Assembly: GCF_900013425.1 (NCBI RefSeq)
Contig: NZ_FBXK01000005.1
Span: 1,798,001-1,862,000 of the forward strand
From: Sphingobium sp. Z007
Lineage (GTDB): Bacteria; Pseudomonadota; Alphaproteobacteria; Sphingomonadales; Sphingomonadaceae
DNA length: 64,000 nt
Direction of reading: 5' to 3'
A program made the translations under genes and the position numbers. Of this stretch, positions 22,197 to 30,835 are shown one piece after another. The notes below the pieces were generated by a model, which saw only the letters and a list, made by a program, of their open reading frames with translations, was not told the DNA's origin and ran no database searches. Numbering within the stretch: position 1 is the stretch's first letter; every line of letters starts with the position of its first letter.

Positions 22197-23279
22197 TTGC
22201 CTTCATTGCCGACTGATATCGCCTTTCTCGCCATCGCCGAAGCGCAGCAGCTCTATCATTGGCTGCCCGCCGCGCTCGAACTGGCCCGGCGCCCCGACTT
22301 GCGGGTCAGCATATTGTCGCCTTCGGACCAGCTATTGGCGCTGGTCGCCAGCTATGATCCGCAAGGGATTTTGAGACCGGTCCGGCTGCGCCGTCCGCCC
22401 TCGCGCCCCGACTCGCTGTTCCGCCAGCCCTCCCGACTTGCGACGCTGCTGCTCAACTATGCGACCATCGCCCGCTTTCCGACGCTGGTGACGACAGAAA
22501 TCAGCAGCGCCTGGCTGCGCCGCGTGCCAGGCTTTTCATCGCGTCTCATCCTCATCAAACATGGCGCGGGCGACCGGGAGGGCGGTTACAAAAAGCGCCA
22601 TGCCGATTTCGACCTGACCCTGGTCGCGGGCGAGAAAGACCGTCATCGCATGATCGAACGCGGCCTCTCCACGCCCGAAACCGTCGCCGTCGGCGGCTAT
22701 CCCAAATTCGAGCTGAAGGCACCGCGCCAGCGTTATTTCTACAATGACGATCCGGTGCTGCTCTATAATCCGCATTTCGACCCGGCGCTCTCCTCCTGGG
22801 TCAGGCACGGCCCGCAGATGCTCGGCGCGCTGGAGTCGCTTGTCGGCTGGAACGTCATCATCGCGCCCCATACCAAGCTGGCGCGCACCGCCCCCCCGAT
22901 CGTCAGCCACGCCCCCCATATCCGCGTCGACATGGGCAGCCGCCATTCGATCGACATGAGCTATACGATGAGCGCGGACGTGTATCTGGGCGACGTGTCG
23001 AGCCAGGTGTATGAATTTCTGCTCCACCCGCGCCCTTGCATTTTCCTCAACCTCGACCATCGCGACGGCGCGGGTGACGCCTTCGCCCATTGGCGCCTCG
23101 GCCAGGTGATCGAGTCTGCCGACATCCTCCCCGCCGCCCTTGCCCGCGCGCCCGACGTGCAACCCGGATTCCTCGCCGCGCAGGAAGCCGCGATGCAGCA
23201 ATCGATCGAGCTGTCGCCGGTCCCCGCCTCACAACGCCAGGCCGACCTCATCCTGAACTTCGCGAAGAACCCATCATGA
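22197..23279 (+). CDS. CDP-glycerol glycerophosphotransferase-like protein (TagF/TagB superfamily)
   Basis: A 360-residue protein, apparently soluble. The C-terminal half has the Glyphos_transf features: VLLYNPHFDPALSSW, VIIAPHTKLA, SADVYLGDVSSQVYEFLL and CIFLNLDHRDG. The fold is GT-B-like and transfers glycerol phosphate (or a related polyol phosphate) from a CDP donor. The start is probably the TTG at 22197 after GGGGAC; no ATG is near. Its stop overlaps the next gene (ATGA at 23276-23279). Gram-negative members are largely uncharacterised; acceptor and polyol are unknown. Confidence 0.72.
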   Translation: MPSLPTDIAFLAIAEAQQLYHWLPAALELARRPDLRVSILSPSDQLLALVASYDPQGILRPVRLRRPPSRPDSLFRQPSRLATLLLNYATIARFPTLVTTEISSAWLRRVPGFSSRLILIKHGAGDREGGYKKRHADFDLTLVAGEKDRHRMIERGLSTPETVAVGGYPKFELKAPRQRYFYNDDPVLLYNPHFDPALSSWVRHGPQMLGALESLVGWNVIIAPHTKLARTAPPIVSHAPHIRVDMGSRHSIDMSYTMSADVYLGDVSSQVYEFLLHPRPCIFLNLDHRDGAGDAFAHWRLGQVIESADILPAALARAPDVQPGFLAAQEAAMQQSIELSPVPASQRQADLILNFAKNPS

Positions 23280-24379
23280 GCCAGACCCTCACCACCACCC
23301 TCGGCCCGATCCGCTTGCTGGGCGACAACCCCACCCCGATCTGGGGCATGACCAATGCCGAACGCAATCGCCGCATGGCGGAAAGCGCTGCGAAGAACGG
23401 CAGCCATCTGGCGGCAGGACATGAGCTGCTCTTCAACCTGACCTATGCCTTCGACCCGCTGTTGCTGCGGCTGGTGCTGGAAACGCCAGGCACCCTCTTC
23501 GCCTGGGGCCAGACGCCGATCGTGGGCCAAGTGCCACAAGGCAGCGATCCGCTCGCCGCGTCCCATGTCATCGACCTGTCGGACGGCCGCAAGCTCTACA
23601 ACCGCCAGCTGCGCAAGCTGGAGCAGCCCATGGTGCGCGAACTCACCCCCGCGACCCGGCACGCGATCGAACGGCAAAGCTATTTCGGCGCCTATAAGGG
23701 CGTCACCGACATCCTCACCAAATATCTCTGGCCCGAACTGGCGCTGGTCCTGACCCGCATAGCCGCGCAGCTCAAAATGACGCCCAACATGGTGTCGGTG
23801 ATCGGCGTCACCCTCTGCCTGCTCGCGACCTTCCTGTTTGCAGAGGGCATGTACTGGACCGGCTTCCTCTCCGGCTTCATCTTCATGGTGCTGGACACGG
23901 TGGACGGCAAACTCGCCCGCTGCACCATCACCTCGTCCAAATGGGGCAATGTGATCGACCATGGCGTCGATCTGGTTCACCCGCCCTTCTGGTGGTATTT
24001 CTGGGGCACCGGCCTTGCCTATTGGGGCCTGTCGCTTTCGACCCAGGCATTCACCCTGGTCATGGTCGCGGTGATCGCCGGCTATATCCTGCAACGGCTG
24101 ATCGAGGGCATGTTCCTGAAAGACTTCAAGATGGACATCCACGTCTGGCGCCCCTTCGACAGCCAGTTCCGCCTCATCACCGCGCGCCGCAACCCGAACA
24201 TGGTGATCCTGTTCGTCTCGCTGCTGTTCGGACGCCCGGATATCGGGCTGATCGCGCTCGCCTGGTGGACGATCATCTCGCTGGTCGTCCACGCCGTGCG
24301 GCTGGCGCAGGCCTATGCCGCCAAGCGGTCGGGCCGGCCGATCGTCAGTTGGATGGACGAGACGGAGGCAGCGCTATGA
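23276..24379 (+). CDS. CDP-alcohol phosphatidyltransferase family protein with long N-terminal extension
   Basis: A 367-residue membrane enzyme. The complete CDP-OH signature is at residues 207-232 (DTVDGKLARCTITSSKWG, then NVIDHGVD) and is followed by several membrane segments. Residues 1-150 are an N-terminal extension with no sequence I recognise (LFAWGQTPIVGQ, LSDGRKLYNRQLRKL); a similar architecture is known where a nucleotidyltransferase-like or substrate-preparing region precedes the transferase. It is coupled by 4-base overlaps to both neighbours. It would join a CDP-activated group and an alcohol; the identity of both is unknown. Confidence 0.8.
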   Translation: MSQTLTTTLGPIRLLGDNPTPIWGMTNAERNRRMAESAAKNGSHLAAGHELLFNLTYAFDPLLLRLVLETPGTLFAWGQTPIVGQVPQGSDPLAASHVIDLSDGRKLYNRQLRKLEQPMVRELTPATRHAIERQSYFGAYKGVTDILTKYLWPELALVLTRIAAQLKMTPNMVSVIGVTLCLLATFLFAEGMYWTGFLSGFIFMVLDTVDGKLARCTITSSKWGNVIDHGVDLVHPPFWWYFWGTGLAYWGLSLSTQAFTLVMVAVIAGYILQRLIEGMFLKDFKMDIHVWRPFDSQFRLITARRNPNMVILFVSLLFGRPDIGLIALAWWTIISLVVHAVRLAQAYAAKRSGRPIVSWMDETEAAL

Positions 24380-24813
24380 ACGCCACCATCGCAAAATTCG
24401 GTTACCCCGCGACCCTGATTGCCGAGTTCGACCACTGGGTCGTCCTGCTCCGCGCCGCCCAGCCTACGCTCGGATCGCTGATACTGGCAGCCAAGAGCGA
24501 CGCGACCGCCTTCGGCGACCTGCCAGTGGCGGCCCATACGGAGTTGAAGACCGTCACCGCGACGATCGAGGCGGCGCTGAGCCAAGCGGTGGACTATGCG
24601 AAGATTAACTATCTGATGCTGATGATGGTCGATCCCCATGTCCATTTCCACGTCATCCCCCGCTACGAAGGCGAACGGACCGGTGGCGGCGTGACTGTGC
24701 CCGACGCAGGCTGGCCGGGGCAGCCGGACCTGGGCAAAGCGGTCAAGCTGGACGGCGCGTTGGACGACGTGCGGGATTGGCTGAGGGGATTGTTCGACGG
24801 GGGAATGGCATAA
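24376..24813 (+). CDS. HIT-family (histidine triad) protein
   Basis: A 145-residue protein with the HIT catalytic motif HVHFHVIPR (His88, His90, His92) and an upstream NYLMLMMVDP strand. HIT proteins are nucleotide hydrolases or transferases acting on phosphoanhydride or phosphoramidate bonds. Coupled by ATGA to the CDP-alcohol phosphatidyltransferase, it may act on CDP-linked or nucleotidyl intermediates of that pathway, which is inference from position. Confidence 0.85.
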   Translation: MNATIAKFGYPATLIAEFDHWVVLLRAAQPTLGSLILAAKSDATAFGDLPVAAHTELKTVTATIEAALSQAVDYAKINYLMLMMVDPHVHFHVIPRYEGERTGGGVTVPDAGWPGQPDLGKAVKLDGALDDVRDWLRGLFDGGMA

Positions 24814-24887
24814 CGCCAACGCTCGTCACGCCTAGGCAGGCGGGTATGACGAAAAAGGGGTGGGGAGCGGACGCCTCGTTTCTATAC

Positions 24888-25001
24888 CGTCATCCCCGCG
24901 GAGGCGGGTTCAGAAGAGGCACGTGACTCTTCTGAACATCTCCAGACTTTGCGCCGTGTCGAAAGGGAGGGAGATAGGTTCACGCCTTCGCGGGAATGAC
25001 G
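24888..25001. repeat. Nested inverted repeat, REP-like
   Basis: Outer arms CGTCATCCCCGCGGAGGCGG (from 24888) and its near-complement (24981-25001, ending GGGAATGACG) enclose a perfect 10-bp stem TTCAGAAGAG/CTCTTCTGAA (24909-24918, 24927-24936). It forms part of a roughly 350-base gene-free stretch (24814-25238) made up of such elements. Confidence 0.7.
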
Positions 25002-25065
25002 AAGACAGGGTGTTGAGCGGACAGTCTTTGCGCGAGACTTCACGCGAAAGGCGACGTAAAAACCT

Positions 25066-25178
25066 CGTCACCCCAGCGAAGGCTGGGGTCTCGTGCGGGG
25101 GCACGCGACGGTTCGGCTTGGCACTTACCCATCCGCATCGCATCGTCGCCTGAGACCCCAGCCTTCGCTGGGGTGACG
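25066..25178. repeat. Inverted repeat of the GTCACCCCAGCGAAGGCTGG family
   Basis: Two 27-base arms, 25066-25092 and 25152-25178, are perfect inverted copies, each itself containing a CCAGC-GAAG-GCTGG hairpin. The 59-base spacer has no reading frame. This repeat family is very common in sphingomonad genomes, where it resembles REP/BIME elements mobilised by RAYT transposases; no such transposase is in the window. Confidence 0.8.
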
Positions 25179-25238
25179 GTAATGGGGCATCAGCTTGTCG
25201 ATCATGCAACCCGTCTGCTGATCGCCCGCTTCTGGTCG

Positions 25239-25634
25239 TCAGGAGCCGACCACCTCATAGGTTACGCCGACACCCGAAACGTGTTCATCCTGCTCAAAAA
25301 GTCGAGATTTTGGGGTGTAGCGAATAAGCAGGCGATCCGGGGATAGCCATTTCATCTCGGCCCATGGGCCACCCCAAGGGCCTGATCGGGCCGCGCCATG
25401 GTAATCATCAGCGCGAAAAGCATTGCCCATGCCTGAAAGCTCTTCGCCAGCTTTCAAAATTGAGATTTGCGTGGAGAAACCCGTTGTCGCACCGCAATCC
25501 CTCTGGAACATTACGGCGTCGCGCTGACCATCGGGAGAGGTTAACCGCAAGACGATATCAACTCCGCACGTATCGGAACACCCGGCAGGCATTATGCAAA
25601 GGATGGCCAGCGATAGGGCTTTGAACATAGCCAT
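25239..25634 (-). CDS. Hypothetical lipoprotein
   Basis: A 131-residue protein with a lipoprotein signal: MAMFKALSLAILCIMPAGC, with the lipidated cysteine at position 19 followed by Ser (inner-to-outer membrane sorting allowed). The mature part has two more cysteines (DTCG and QRDCGATTG) and a tryptophan-rich patch near residue 88. No family is recognised. Its base composition is less GC-rich than its neighbours, which together with its isolated position between repeats suggests later acquisition. Confidence 0.6.
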   Translation of the reverse strand: MAMFKALSLAILCIMPAGCSDTCGVDIVLRLTSPDGQRDAVMFQRDCGATTGFSTQISILKAGEELSGMGNAFRADDYHGAARSGPWGGPWAEMKWLSPDRLLIRYTPKSRLFEQDEHVSGVGVTYEVVGS

Positions 25635-25639
25635 GTGTG

Positions 25640-26017
25640 TCTGCTTCTAGGGATCACTGCAAGCGGCATAGATGTCCAAAGTTGGTCGCTTCCCGTCCGC
25701 CCGCGTCTCCAACAGCCTTCCAATGTAGGATTTTGTCTGGTTTATCCTCAAGGATGAACCCGCTCCGCCTGCCCCATGACCGCAAGCAGCGTCCAGCCAT
25801 CGCGCAGGCTGCGCGTCGCCGGCGCATAAGTGTAGCGTCCCTGTCGCGTCAGTGTGAACCGGATGGGGCTTCCCCGCTACCCAGTCGTGCCCCAAATGTG
25901 ACTCCGCAGTGGCCTTACAGACGCTTCGCACGGGCTTCACCGCTACTATCGGCCGATTCCACCCGACAACGGTGTGAACTTCGGCCTGTCGCGTCACCGC
26001 GCCACCCGACGCACGCC
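25640..26017 (-). pseudogene. Possible frameshifted remnant of a small gene
   Basis: This 378-base gap has no intact gene. On the minus strand one frame reads VTRQAEVHTVVGWNRPIVAV ... ESHLGHDWVAG; after a one-base shift at the G-run near 25872-25875 another frame continues SPIRFTLTRQGRYTYAPATR, then SLRDGWTLLAVMGQAERVHP and a stop. The two halves join into a natural-looking protein of about 85 residues, whereas each frame alone becomes improbable past that point. No family is recognised. It may be a decayed gene or a chance open frame. Confidence 0.3.
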
Positions 26018-26788
26018 CTATTTCCCGTAGCGCCCTTCCGCCACCCACTTCGCCGTCAGCGCCATCGCCGCTTCGACATCCTGGTGGAAATCGACCTCCT
26101 GCCACTCCAGCCCCTCGATGGAGGCCGTGCCGACGCGGTTGCCCTTGGCGATGATGTCGATGGCGCGCAGATACCAGCGCTCGACCCCTTCGGGTGTGCG
26201 CATCATCTGGTCGATCTGGTTGCGGAAGATCGCTGGGCCTTCGCCGGTAAAGGCCAGCATCCCGATCGATTCGGCATTGGTGTCGGGCGGCAACAACCGC
26301 TTGCCGATATGATGCAGTCGGCCGCTTTCGTCGCGGTTCACCTTCATGTCGTCATCGTCATAGTCGCCGTCCGCCTTGATATCGACGGTCACGGTGATGG
26401 CATCCTGCGCGCCCGCGATCAGGCGTGCGACGATCTCGTCCGATATGATGGTGTCGCCATTCAGGATGATGAAATCTCGGTCCATCTCCTCCCGCACGAT
26501 CCAGCACGTCCCCAGATTGTCGGCGACCTGAAAGAAGGGATTGAACACGCAACGGATGCGCGCGCCGGTTTCGCGATAGAGTTGCAGCGCATGATCCTCG
26601 ACCCGCTCGGTGCGGAACCCCGTGACCACCACGATATCGGTAACGCCATTGGCGACCAGCGCGGCGATCTGCCAGCTGATGAGGGTGCGCCCGTTAAACT
26701 CGATCATGCATTTGGGCACGTCGCGGGTCAGCGGAAGCAGGCGCGAGCCTTGGCCGGCGGACAGGATGATGGCTTTGGTGATCGTCAT
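26018..26788 (-). CDS. Nucleotidyltransferase, phosphocholine cytidylyltransferase-like
   Basis: A 256-residue protein with the sugar/alcohol-phosphate nucleotidyltransferase signature AIILSAGQGSRLLPLTRDVP followed by KCMIEF, the NLGTCWIVREEM region and FIILNGDTIISDE (Asp for metal). It most resembles LicC-type phosphocholine cytidylyltransferases and inositol-phosphate cytidylyltransferases, which make CDP-alcohols. It is convergent with nothing and divergent from the flippase gene 92 bases away. It is the natural supplier of a CDP-activated donor for the transferases at 22197 and 23276, although the alcohol is unknown. Confidence 0.82.
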   Translation of the reverse strand: MTITKAIILSAGQGSRLLPLTRDVPKCMIEFNGRTLISWQIAALVANGVTDIVVVTGFRTERVEDHALQLYRETGARIRCVFNPFFQVADNLGTCWIVREEMDRDFIILNGDTIISDEIVARLIAGAQDAITVTVDIKADGDYDDDDMKVNRDESGRLHHIGKRLLPPDTNAESIGMLAFTGEGPAIFRNQIDQMMRTPEGVERWYLRAIDIIAKGNRVGTASIEGLEWQEVDFHQDVEAAMALTAKWVAEGRYGK

Positions 26789-26880
26789 GACCGCGGCTTT
26801 AGAGAGGAATTTGGCCGAAAAAAAGGCGATGTTTGCACTGGATCGGACGCTCGCCTAAAGCGCAGCACGCTCCTGCGCAA

Positions 26881-28206
26881 ATGAGGGACCAGTCACAGGT
26901 GATGTTCAAGCGCGGATCGGGCGCGGCGGGGGACGGTTTCGCCCGCATCCTGGCCAATACGGGCTGGCTGCTGGGCGGTAAGGGCGTGGGCGCGGTATTG
27001 AGCCTCGCTTATCTCGCCATCGTCACCCGCACGCTGGGCGTGGCCGATTTCGGCCGTTTCGCCCTGGTGCTGAGCGCCGCCAACGTCATCAAGACGCTGG
27101 TCAGCTTCGACAGCTGGCAGATCGTCGTGCGCTACGGTCAGCCGCATCTGATGGACGGGAATGGCGACGCGCTGAACCGCGTGCTGCGCTTCTGCATCCT
27201 GATCGACCTGGCTTCGGCGGTCGCGGGCGGCCTGATCGCCGCGGCCATCATCCTGCTCTTCGGCGACCTGCTGGGTATCGGACCGGACATGGGGTGGCAA
27301 GTCTGGGCCTTCTGCATGGTGATGATGGTCACCATCCGATCCAGCCCGACCGGCATCCTGCGCCTGTTCGACCGGTTCGATTCGGCCGCCTTTGCCGAAA
27401 CCATGATCCCCGTGGGGCGAATGATCGGCGCGGCCGTGGCGCTGGCGGTCATGCCCAACATCAGCGGCTTCCTGGTCGCCTGGGCCTTTGCCGAACTGCT
27501 CTGCGCCATAAGCTACTGGTATCTTGCGCTGAAGGTCGGGCACGGGCGGATCGGCAATTGGCGCGCAGGCCGGGCACTGGATGCGCGCCGCGAAAATCCC
27601 GGCATCATCGGCTTCCTGACCGCCACCAATCTCCAGACCAGCCTGTCGTCCATCGGCCAGCAGGTCGCGGTGCTGATCGTGGGCGGCTTCGTGGGGCCAG
27701 CAGGCGCGGGCCTCTACCGGCTCGCCAATCAACTCGCCAATTCGCTGACCAAGATTTCCAGCCTGCTCTCGCGCAGCATCTTCGTCGAACTGTCCCGCAC
27801 GAACAGCCATGGCAAGGAAGCGCTGTCCGCGCTGTTCCGCCGCACCAACCGGCTGGCGCTGGTGGCGGGCGCGGTCATCATCGCCCTGATCGTCACCATT
27901 GGCCATCCGCTGCTGGGCCTGATCGCGGGGCAGGATTTCCTGCCCGCCTATCCGCTGCTGCTGATGCTGGGCGTCGCCGCCTGCATCGACCTGATCGGGG
28001 TCAGCTACCGCCCGCTGCTGATGGCGACCGACCGGGCCGGGCTGTCGCTGCGCATCACCTTCGTGTCGACCCTGCTGCTGCTGGGCGCGCAGGCGGCGCT
28101 TTTGCCGCTCTACGGCACGAAGGGCGCGGCGATGGCCAATATCGCCGCTTCGCTTGCCGGCTTCGCGATGATGGGGCTGGCCAGCCGCCGCGCGATGCGG
28201 GGATGA
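26881..28206 (+). CDS. Polysaccharide/lipid flippase (MATE/MOP superfamily, Wzx-like)
   Basis: A membrane protein of about 441 residues with twelve or more hydrophobic segments. The N-terminal region ILANTGWLLGGKGVGAVLSL and VTRTLGVADFGRFALV is typical of O-antigen/teichoic-type Wzx flippases, which move undecaprenyl- or lipid-linked units across the inner membrane. Two in-frame starts are possible, 26881 and 26902 (MFKRGSG); neither has a strong ribosome site. Together with the nucleotidyltransferase and the CDP-glycerol/CDP-alcohol transferases it suggests assembly and export of a phosphate-containing envelope molecule. Confidence 0.82.
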   Translation: MRDQSQVMFKRGSGAAGDGFARILANTGWLLGGKGVGAVLSLAYLAIVTRTLGVADFGRFALVLSAANVIKTLVSFDSWQIVVRYGQPHLMDGNGDALNRVLRFCILIDLASAVAGGLIAAAIILLFGDLLGIGPDMGWQVWAFCMVMMVTIRSSPTGILRLFDRFDSAAFAETMIPVGRMIGAAVALAVMPNISGFLVAWAFAELLCAISYWYLALKVGHGRIGNWRAGRALDARRENPGIIGFLTATNLQTSLSSIGQQVAVLIVGGFVGPAGAGLYRLANQLANSLTKISSLLSRSIFVELSRTNSHGKEALSALFRRTNRLALVAGAVIIALIVTIGHPLLGLIAGQDFLPAYPLLLMLGVAACIDLIGVSYRPLLMATDRAGLSLRITFVSTLLLLGAQAALLPLYGTKGAAMANIAASLAGFAMMGLASRRAMRG

Positions 28207-28211
28207 ATGTG

Positions 28212-29309
28212 CTAGCGAAACCGGGCCGGCGAATAGGCGCTCGGATCGAGGTTGGCGAACGGCGGCGCCTCTCCCCGGATCAGCGCGCTCGCCAGCAGCG
28301 CCGCGGCCGGGGCCGTCTGGATGCCAAAACCGCCCTGCCCGGCAAACCAGAAGAAGCCCGGCACATCGGGATCGAACCCATAAACGGGCGCGCGATCGGG
28401 TGCGAAGCTGCGCAGCCCCGCCCATTTCCGCTCGACCGCCGCGATCGGCCAATCCACCGCTTCCTCGAACCGAGCGATCGCCTGCGCCACCGCCAGTTCC
28501 TCTGGTGCGGCGTCACACGGCGGCGAAGGCGCTTCGTCATGGGGTGTGAGCCACAGCCGCCACTGCCCTTCGGGCTTGAAGTAAAAGCGTTCGGACAGGT
28601 CCATGACCAGCGGGAGGTCGATCGAAGGCATCGTGGGCACGCGCAATTGCACCACAGTCCGCCGCAGCGGCCGGATGCCAACCCGCGCGACGCCGCAGGC
28701 GACCGCGACATCATCGGCCCAGGCCCCCGCCGCGTCGATCAGCAAGCCGCACTGGATCGTCCCCTCGCTCGTCTCGATCCGCCAGCCACCTGCATGGGCC
28801 TTGGCAGCCACAAGGCGGACATTCAGGCGAAGCTCGCCACCCAATCGCCGGAACTGGCGCAGATAGGCCGCATGGAGCGCCGCCACGTCGATATCCTGGC
28901 AACTCGCCTCCAGCACGCCCAGCGTCCAGTCGGCCCGCAGGCCCGGCACCAGCGCAGCGGGATCGACGCATTGCAGGTCGACCTTCCCCGCAAACTGGGC
29001 GAGCAGAGCGTCGCGCTGCGCCTCATCCCCGGCCCGACCGATATGCAATGTTCGACGCGGCGACAGGAAAGCGCCGTCGTGAAAATCGGGATCAGGCGCG
29101 GTCAGGAACGACCCCGAAGCGGTCGTCAGCGGCTGCACCACCGGGCCGCCATAGGTCTCCTCCCAGAAGGCGACCGAACGACCGGTGGCGTGATAGCCCG
29201 CCTGACCCTCCATCTCCAGGATCAGCACATGCGCGTCCGCCGACAGCTGCGCGCCAAGGCTCGCCCCGGCAATGCCGCCGCCGATGATGACGATATCGGG
29301 ATGGTTCAA
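28212..29309 (-). CDS. FAD-dependent oxidoreductase, DadA/glycine oxidase-like
   Basis: A 365-residue flavoprotein. The FAD Rossmann motif is VIIGGGIAGASLGAQLS (residues 6-22), and later segments LIDAAGAWADDVA and GFFWFAGQGGFGIQTAPA are typical of the DAO family that oxidises D-amino acids, glycine or sarcosine. The substrate is undetermined. Its start overlaps the stop of the upstream hydrolase gene by 4 bases, so the pair forms an operon that is convergent with the flippase. Confidence 0.85.
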   Translation of the reverse strand: MNHPDIVIIGGGIAGASLGAQLSADAHVLILEMEGQAGYHATGRSVAFWEETYGGPVVQPLTTASGSFLTAPDPDFHDGAFLSPRRTLHIGRAGDEAQRDALLAQFAGKVDLQCVDPAALVPGLRADWTLGVLEASCQDIDVAALHAAYLRQFRRLGGELRLNVRLVAAKAHAGGWRIETSEGTIQCGLLIDAAGAWADDVAVACGVARVGIRPLRRTVVQLRVPTMPSIDLPLVMDLSERFYFKPEGQWRLWLTPHDEAPSPPCDAAPEELAVAQAIARFEEAVDWPIAAVERKWAGLRSFAPDRAPVYGFDPDVPGFFWFAGQGGFGIQTAPAAALLASALIRGEAPPFANLDPSAYSPARFR

Positions 29310-30259
29310 CGCGCGACCTCGTCCAGGAAGGCATCTATCCGGCGAAGCGCATCAAGCCGCACCGGGTCCGTTTCGCGCAATATTTCATGCGCCGCCTCCC
29401 GGCCATAAACATGCAGTCGCGCCCCCACAATCCGGTTTGCGACCTTGACGATGGCGGGTGTCGCCACCAACTGATCCGCCTTCGTCGCCAGGATCAGCAG
29501 CGGCGTGGCGATGCGGGCGATGGCATCTCCCTCCGCCAGCGCCTGCGTCGATTCCAGCGCCTGGAGCACCCAGTTCCAGCTCGGTGGGCCCAAGGCTATC
29601 TCACGACTATGATCGCGCCACCAGATTTCGTCGGCATAGCGATCGGGATCATGGGTCAGTCGCTTCTGCCGCATCCGCCGCTGTCGTTCCGACTGTTCCT
29701 TCTGCGTCCAGGCAGGCAGCGCGCCACGACCAGTGCGCACCATGAACCGGGCGATAGCCACCGCCAGCCAGCGGGGTAGCGGCGCGCTATGGACGCCCAG
29801 CATCGGCGCGACCACGGCGGCAGCATCGGGTGACGGCATCCCTTCGGCCAGTGCCCGCAACAGCATATGGCCGCCCATGCTATGCGCCACCATCGCGGTT
29901 GGCCCGTCGCCTTCCGACCGCCAGTCGGCCGCGAGTGCGTCCAGATCGGCAACCCAGTCGGCAAAGTTGTCTATATGACCACAAAGCGGATCATCGGTCA
30001 GTCGGCCCGATCCGCCCTGCCCGCGCCAGTCGAAACTGGTCACGGCCCAGCCGCGCCCCGCCCAATGATGGATGACCTCCAGATATTTTTCGATCATGTC
30101 GCCGCGGCCGCCCATCACCAACATCCGCCCGCGCGTGCCGGACCCCAGCCTATAGCGCCGGATCGGCCAGCCATCGGGCACCATCCAATAGTCCAGCCGC
30201 CCGCCCATCGGCCAGGCGCGCCGGTCGAAAGCGGCAACGGGGAAATCGGGTGAATCCAT
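29306..30259 (-). CDS. Alpha/beta hydrolase, lysophospholipase/monoacylglycerol lipase-like
   Basis: A serine hydrolase of about 317 residues with the nucleophile elbow AHSMGGHML, SFDWRGQGGSGRL before it, and a C-terminal ATKADQLV strand and YGREAAHEIL catalytic His. It resembles PldB-type lysophospholipases, which remove the remaining acyl chain of lysophospholipids. The start is uncertain: ATGs at 30259 and 30268 fit, while earlier ones run into the divergent cpaA start. No signal peptide, so it acts in the cytoplasm. Confidence 0.82.
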   Translation of the reverse strand: MDSPDFPVAAFDRRAWPMGGRLDYWMVPDGWPIRRYRLGSGTRGRMLVMGGRGDMIEKYLEVIHHWAGRGWAVTSFDWRGQGGSGRLTDDPLCGHIDNFADWVADLDALAADWRSEGDGPTAMVAHSMGGHMLLRALAEGMPSPDAAAVVAPMLGVHSAPLPRWLAVAIARFMVRTGRGALPAWTQKEQSERQRRMRQKRLTHDPDRYADEIWWRDHSREIALGPPSWNWVLQALESTQALAEGDAIARIATPLLILATKADQLVATPAIVKVANRIVGARLHVYGREAAHEILRETDPVRLDALRRIDAFLDEVAR

Positions 30260-30310
30260 CTGTCCCATGGTTACGCTTTGGTAAGCCATATGGTCTAGGG
30301 GATAAGCCCC

Positions 30311-30784
30311 ATGAACGGGGAAATTTTCCAATTGGCGCTGATAGGCGCCCTTGGCGCGCTGCTGATCGCGGCGGCGATCACGGATTTGCGATCCCGCATC
30401 ATTTCCAACCGCTTGAACCTGGCGGTTGCGACGCTGGCCCCGCTGTGGTGGCTGGCCTGCGGCCTTGACCTATGGCCGGGCGTCGCCGTCCAACTGCTGG
30501 TCGCTGCGATCGTCTTTGCCCTCTTCGCCGCGCTCTTCGCGTTCGGCATGATGGGCGGCGGCGACGTCAAGCTGCTCGGCGCGCTGGCGCTGTGGTTTCC
30601 ATGGCAGGCCGTGCTGTCGATGATCGTCCTGATGGCGATCCTGGGCGGCCTAGTCACCGTCGTCACGGTCATCCACCATCGGATGACCAAAAGGCTCGGA
30701 CAGCCTGAAATACCGTACGGCGTCGCCATCTCGATCGCAGCCCTTTGGCTGCTTGGCGAACGATATTTTAACCATTTTGCGTGA
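30311..30784 (+). CDS. cpaA: Prepilin peptidase CpaA/TadV (A24 family)
   Basis: A 157-residue membrane aspartyl peptidase. The two catalytic aspartates are in ITDLRSRII (about residue 25) and GGGDVKLLGAL (about residue 81), flanked by six hydrophobic segments. It cleaves the leader of Flp pilins. No Flp pilin gene is present next to it. It is the first gene of the Tad operon and is divergent from the hydrolase at 30259. Confidence 0.92.
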   Translation: MNGEIFQLALIGALGALLIAAAITDLRSRIISNRLNLAVATLAPLWWLACGLDLWPGVAVQLLVAAIVFALFAALFAFGMMGGGDVKLLGALALWFPWQAVLSMIVLMAILGGLVTVVTVIHHRMTKRLGQPEIPYGVAISIAALWLLGERYFNHFA

Positions 30785-30835
30785 TGAGTGGGGCACTGGG
30801 GGCAGTGCACCCATTTGAGGGAGGCGAATTTCGTC

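Noticed and set aside
24888..25178. Possible CRISPR array
   Set aside because: The repeats are inverted rather than direct, there are only two pairs, spacing is irregular and there are no cas genes.
25647..26105. A 152-codon minus-strand frame running into the nucleotidyltransferase gene
   Set aside because: Its first third is an out-of-frame copy of the nucleotidyltransferase 3' end and its last third is improbable; only the middle part fits the possible frameshifted remnant noted separately.
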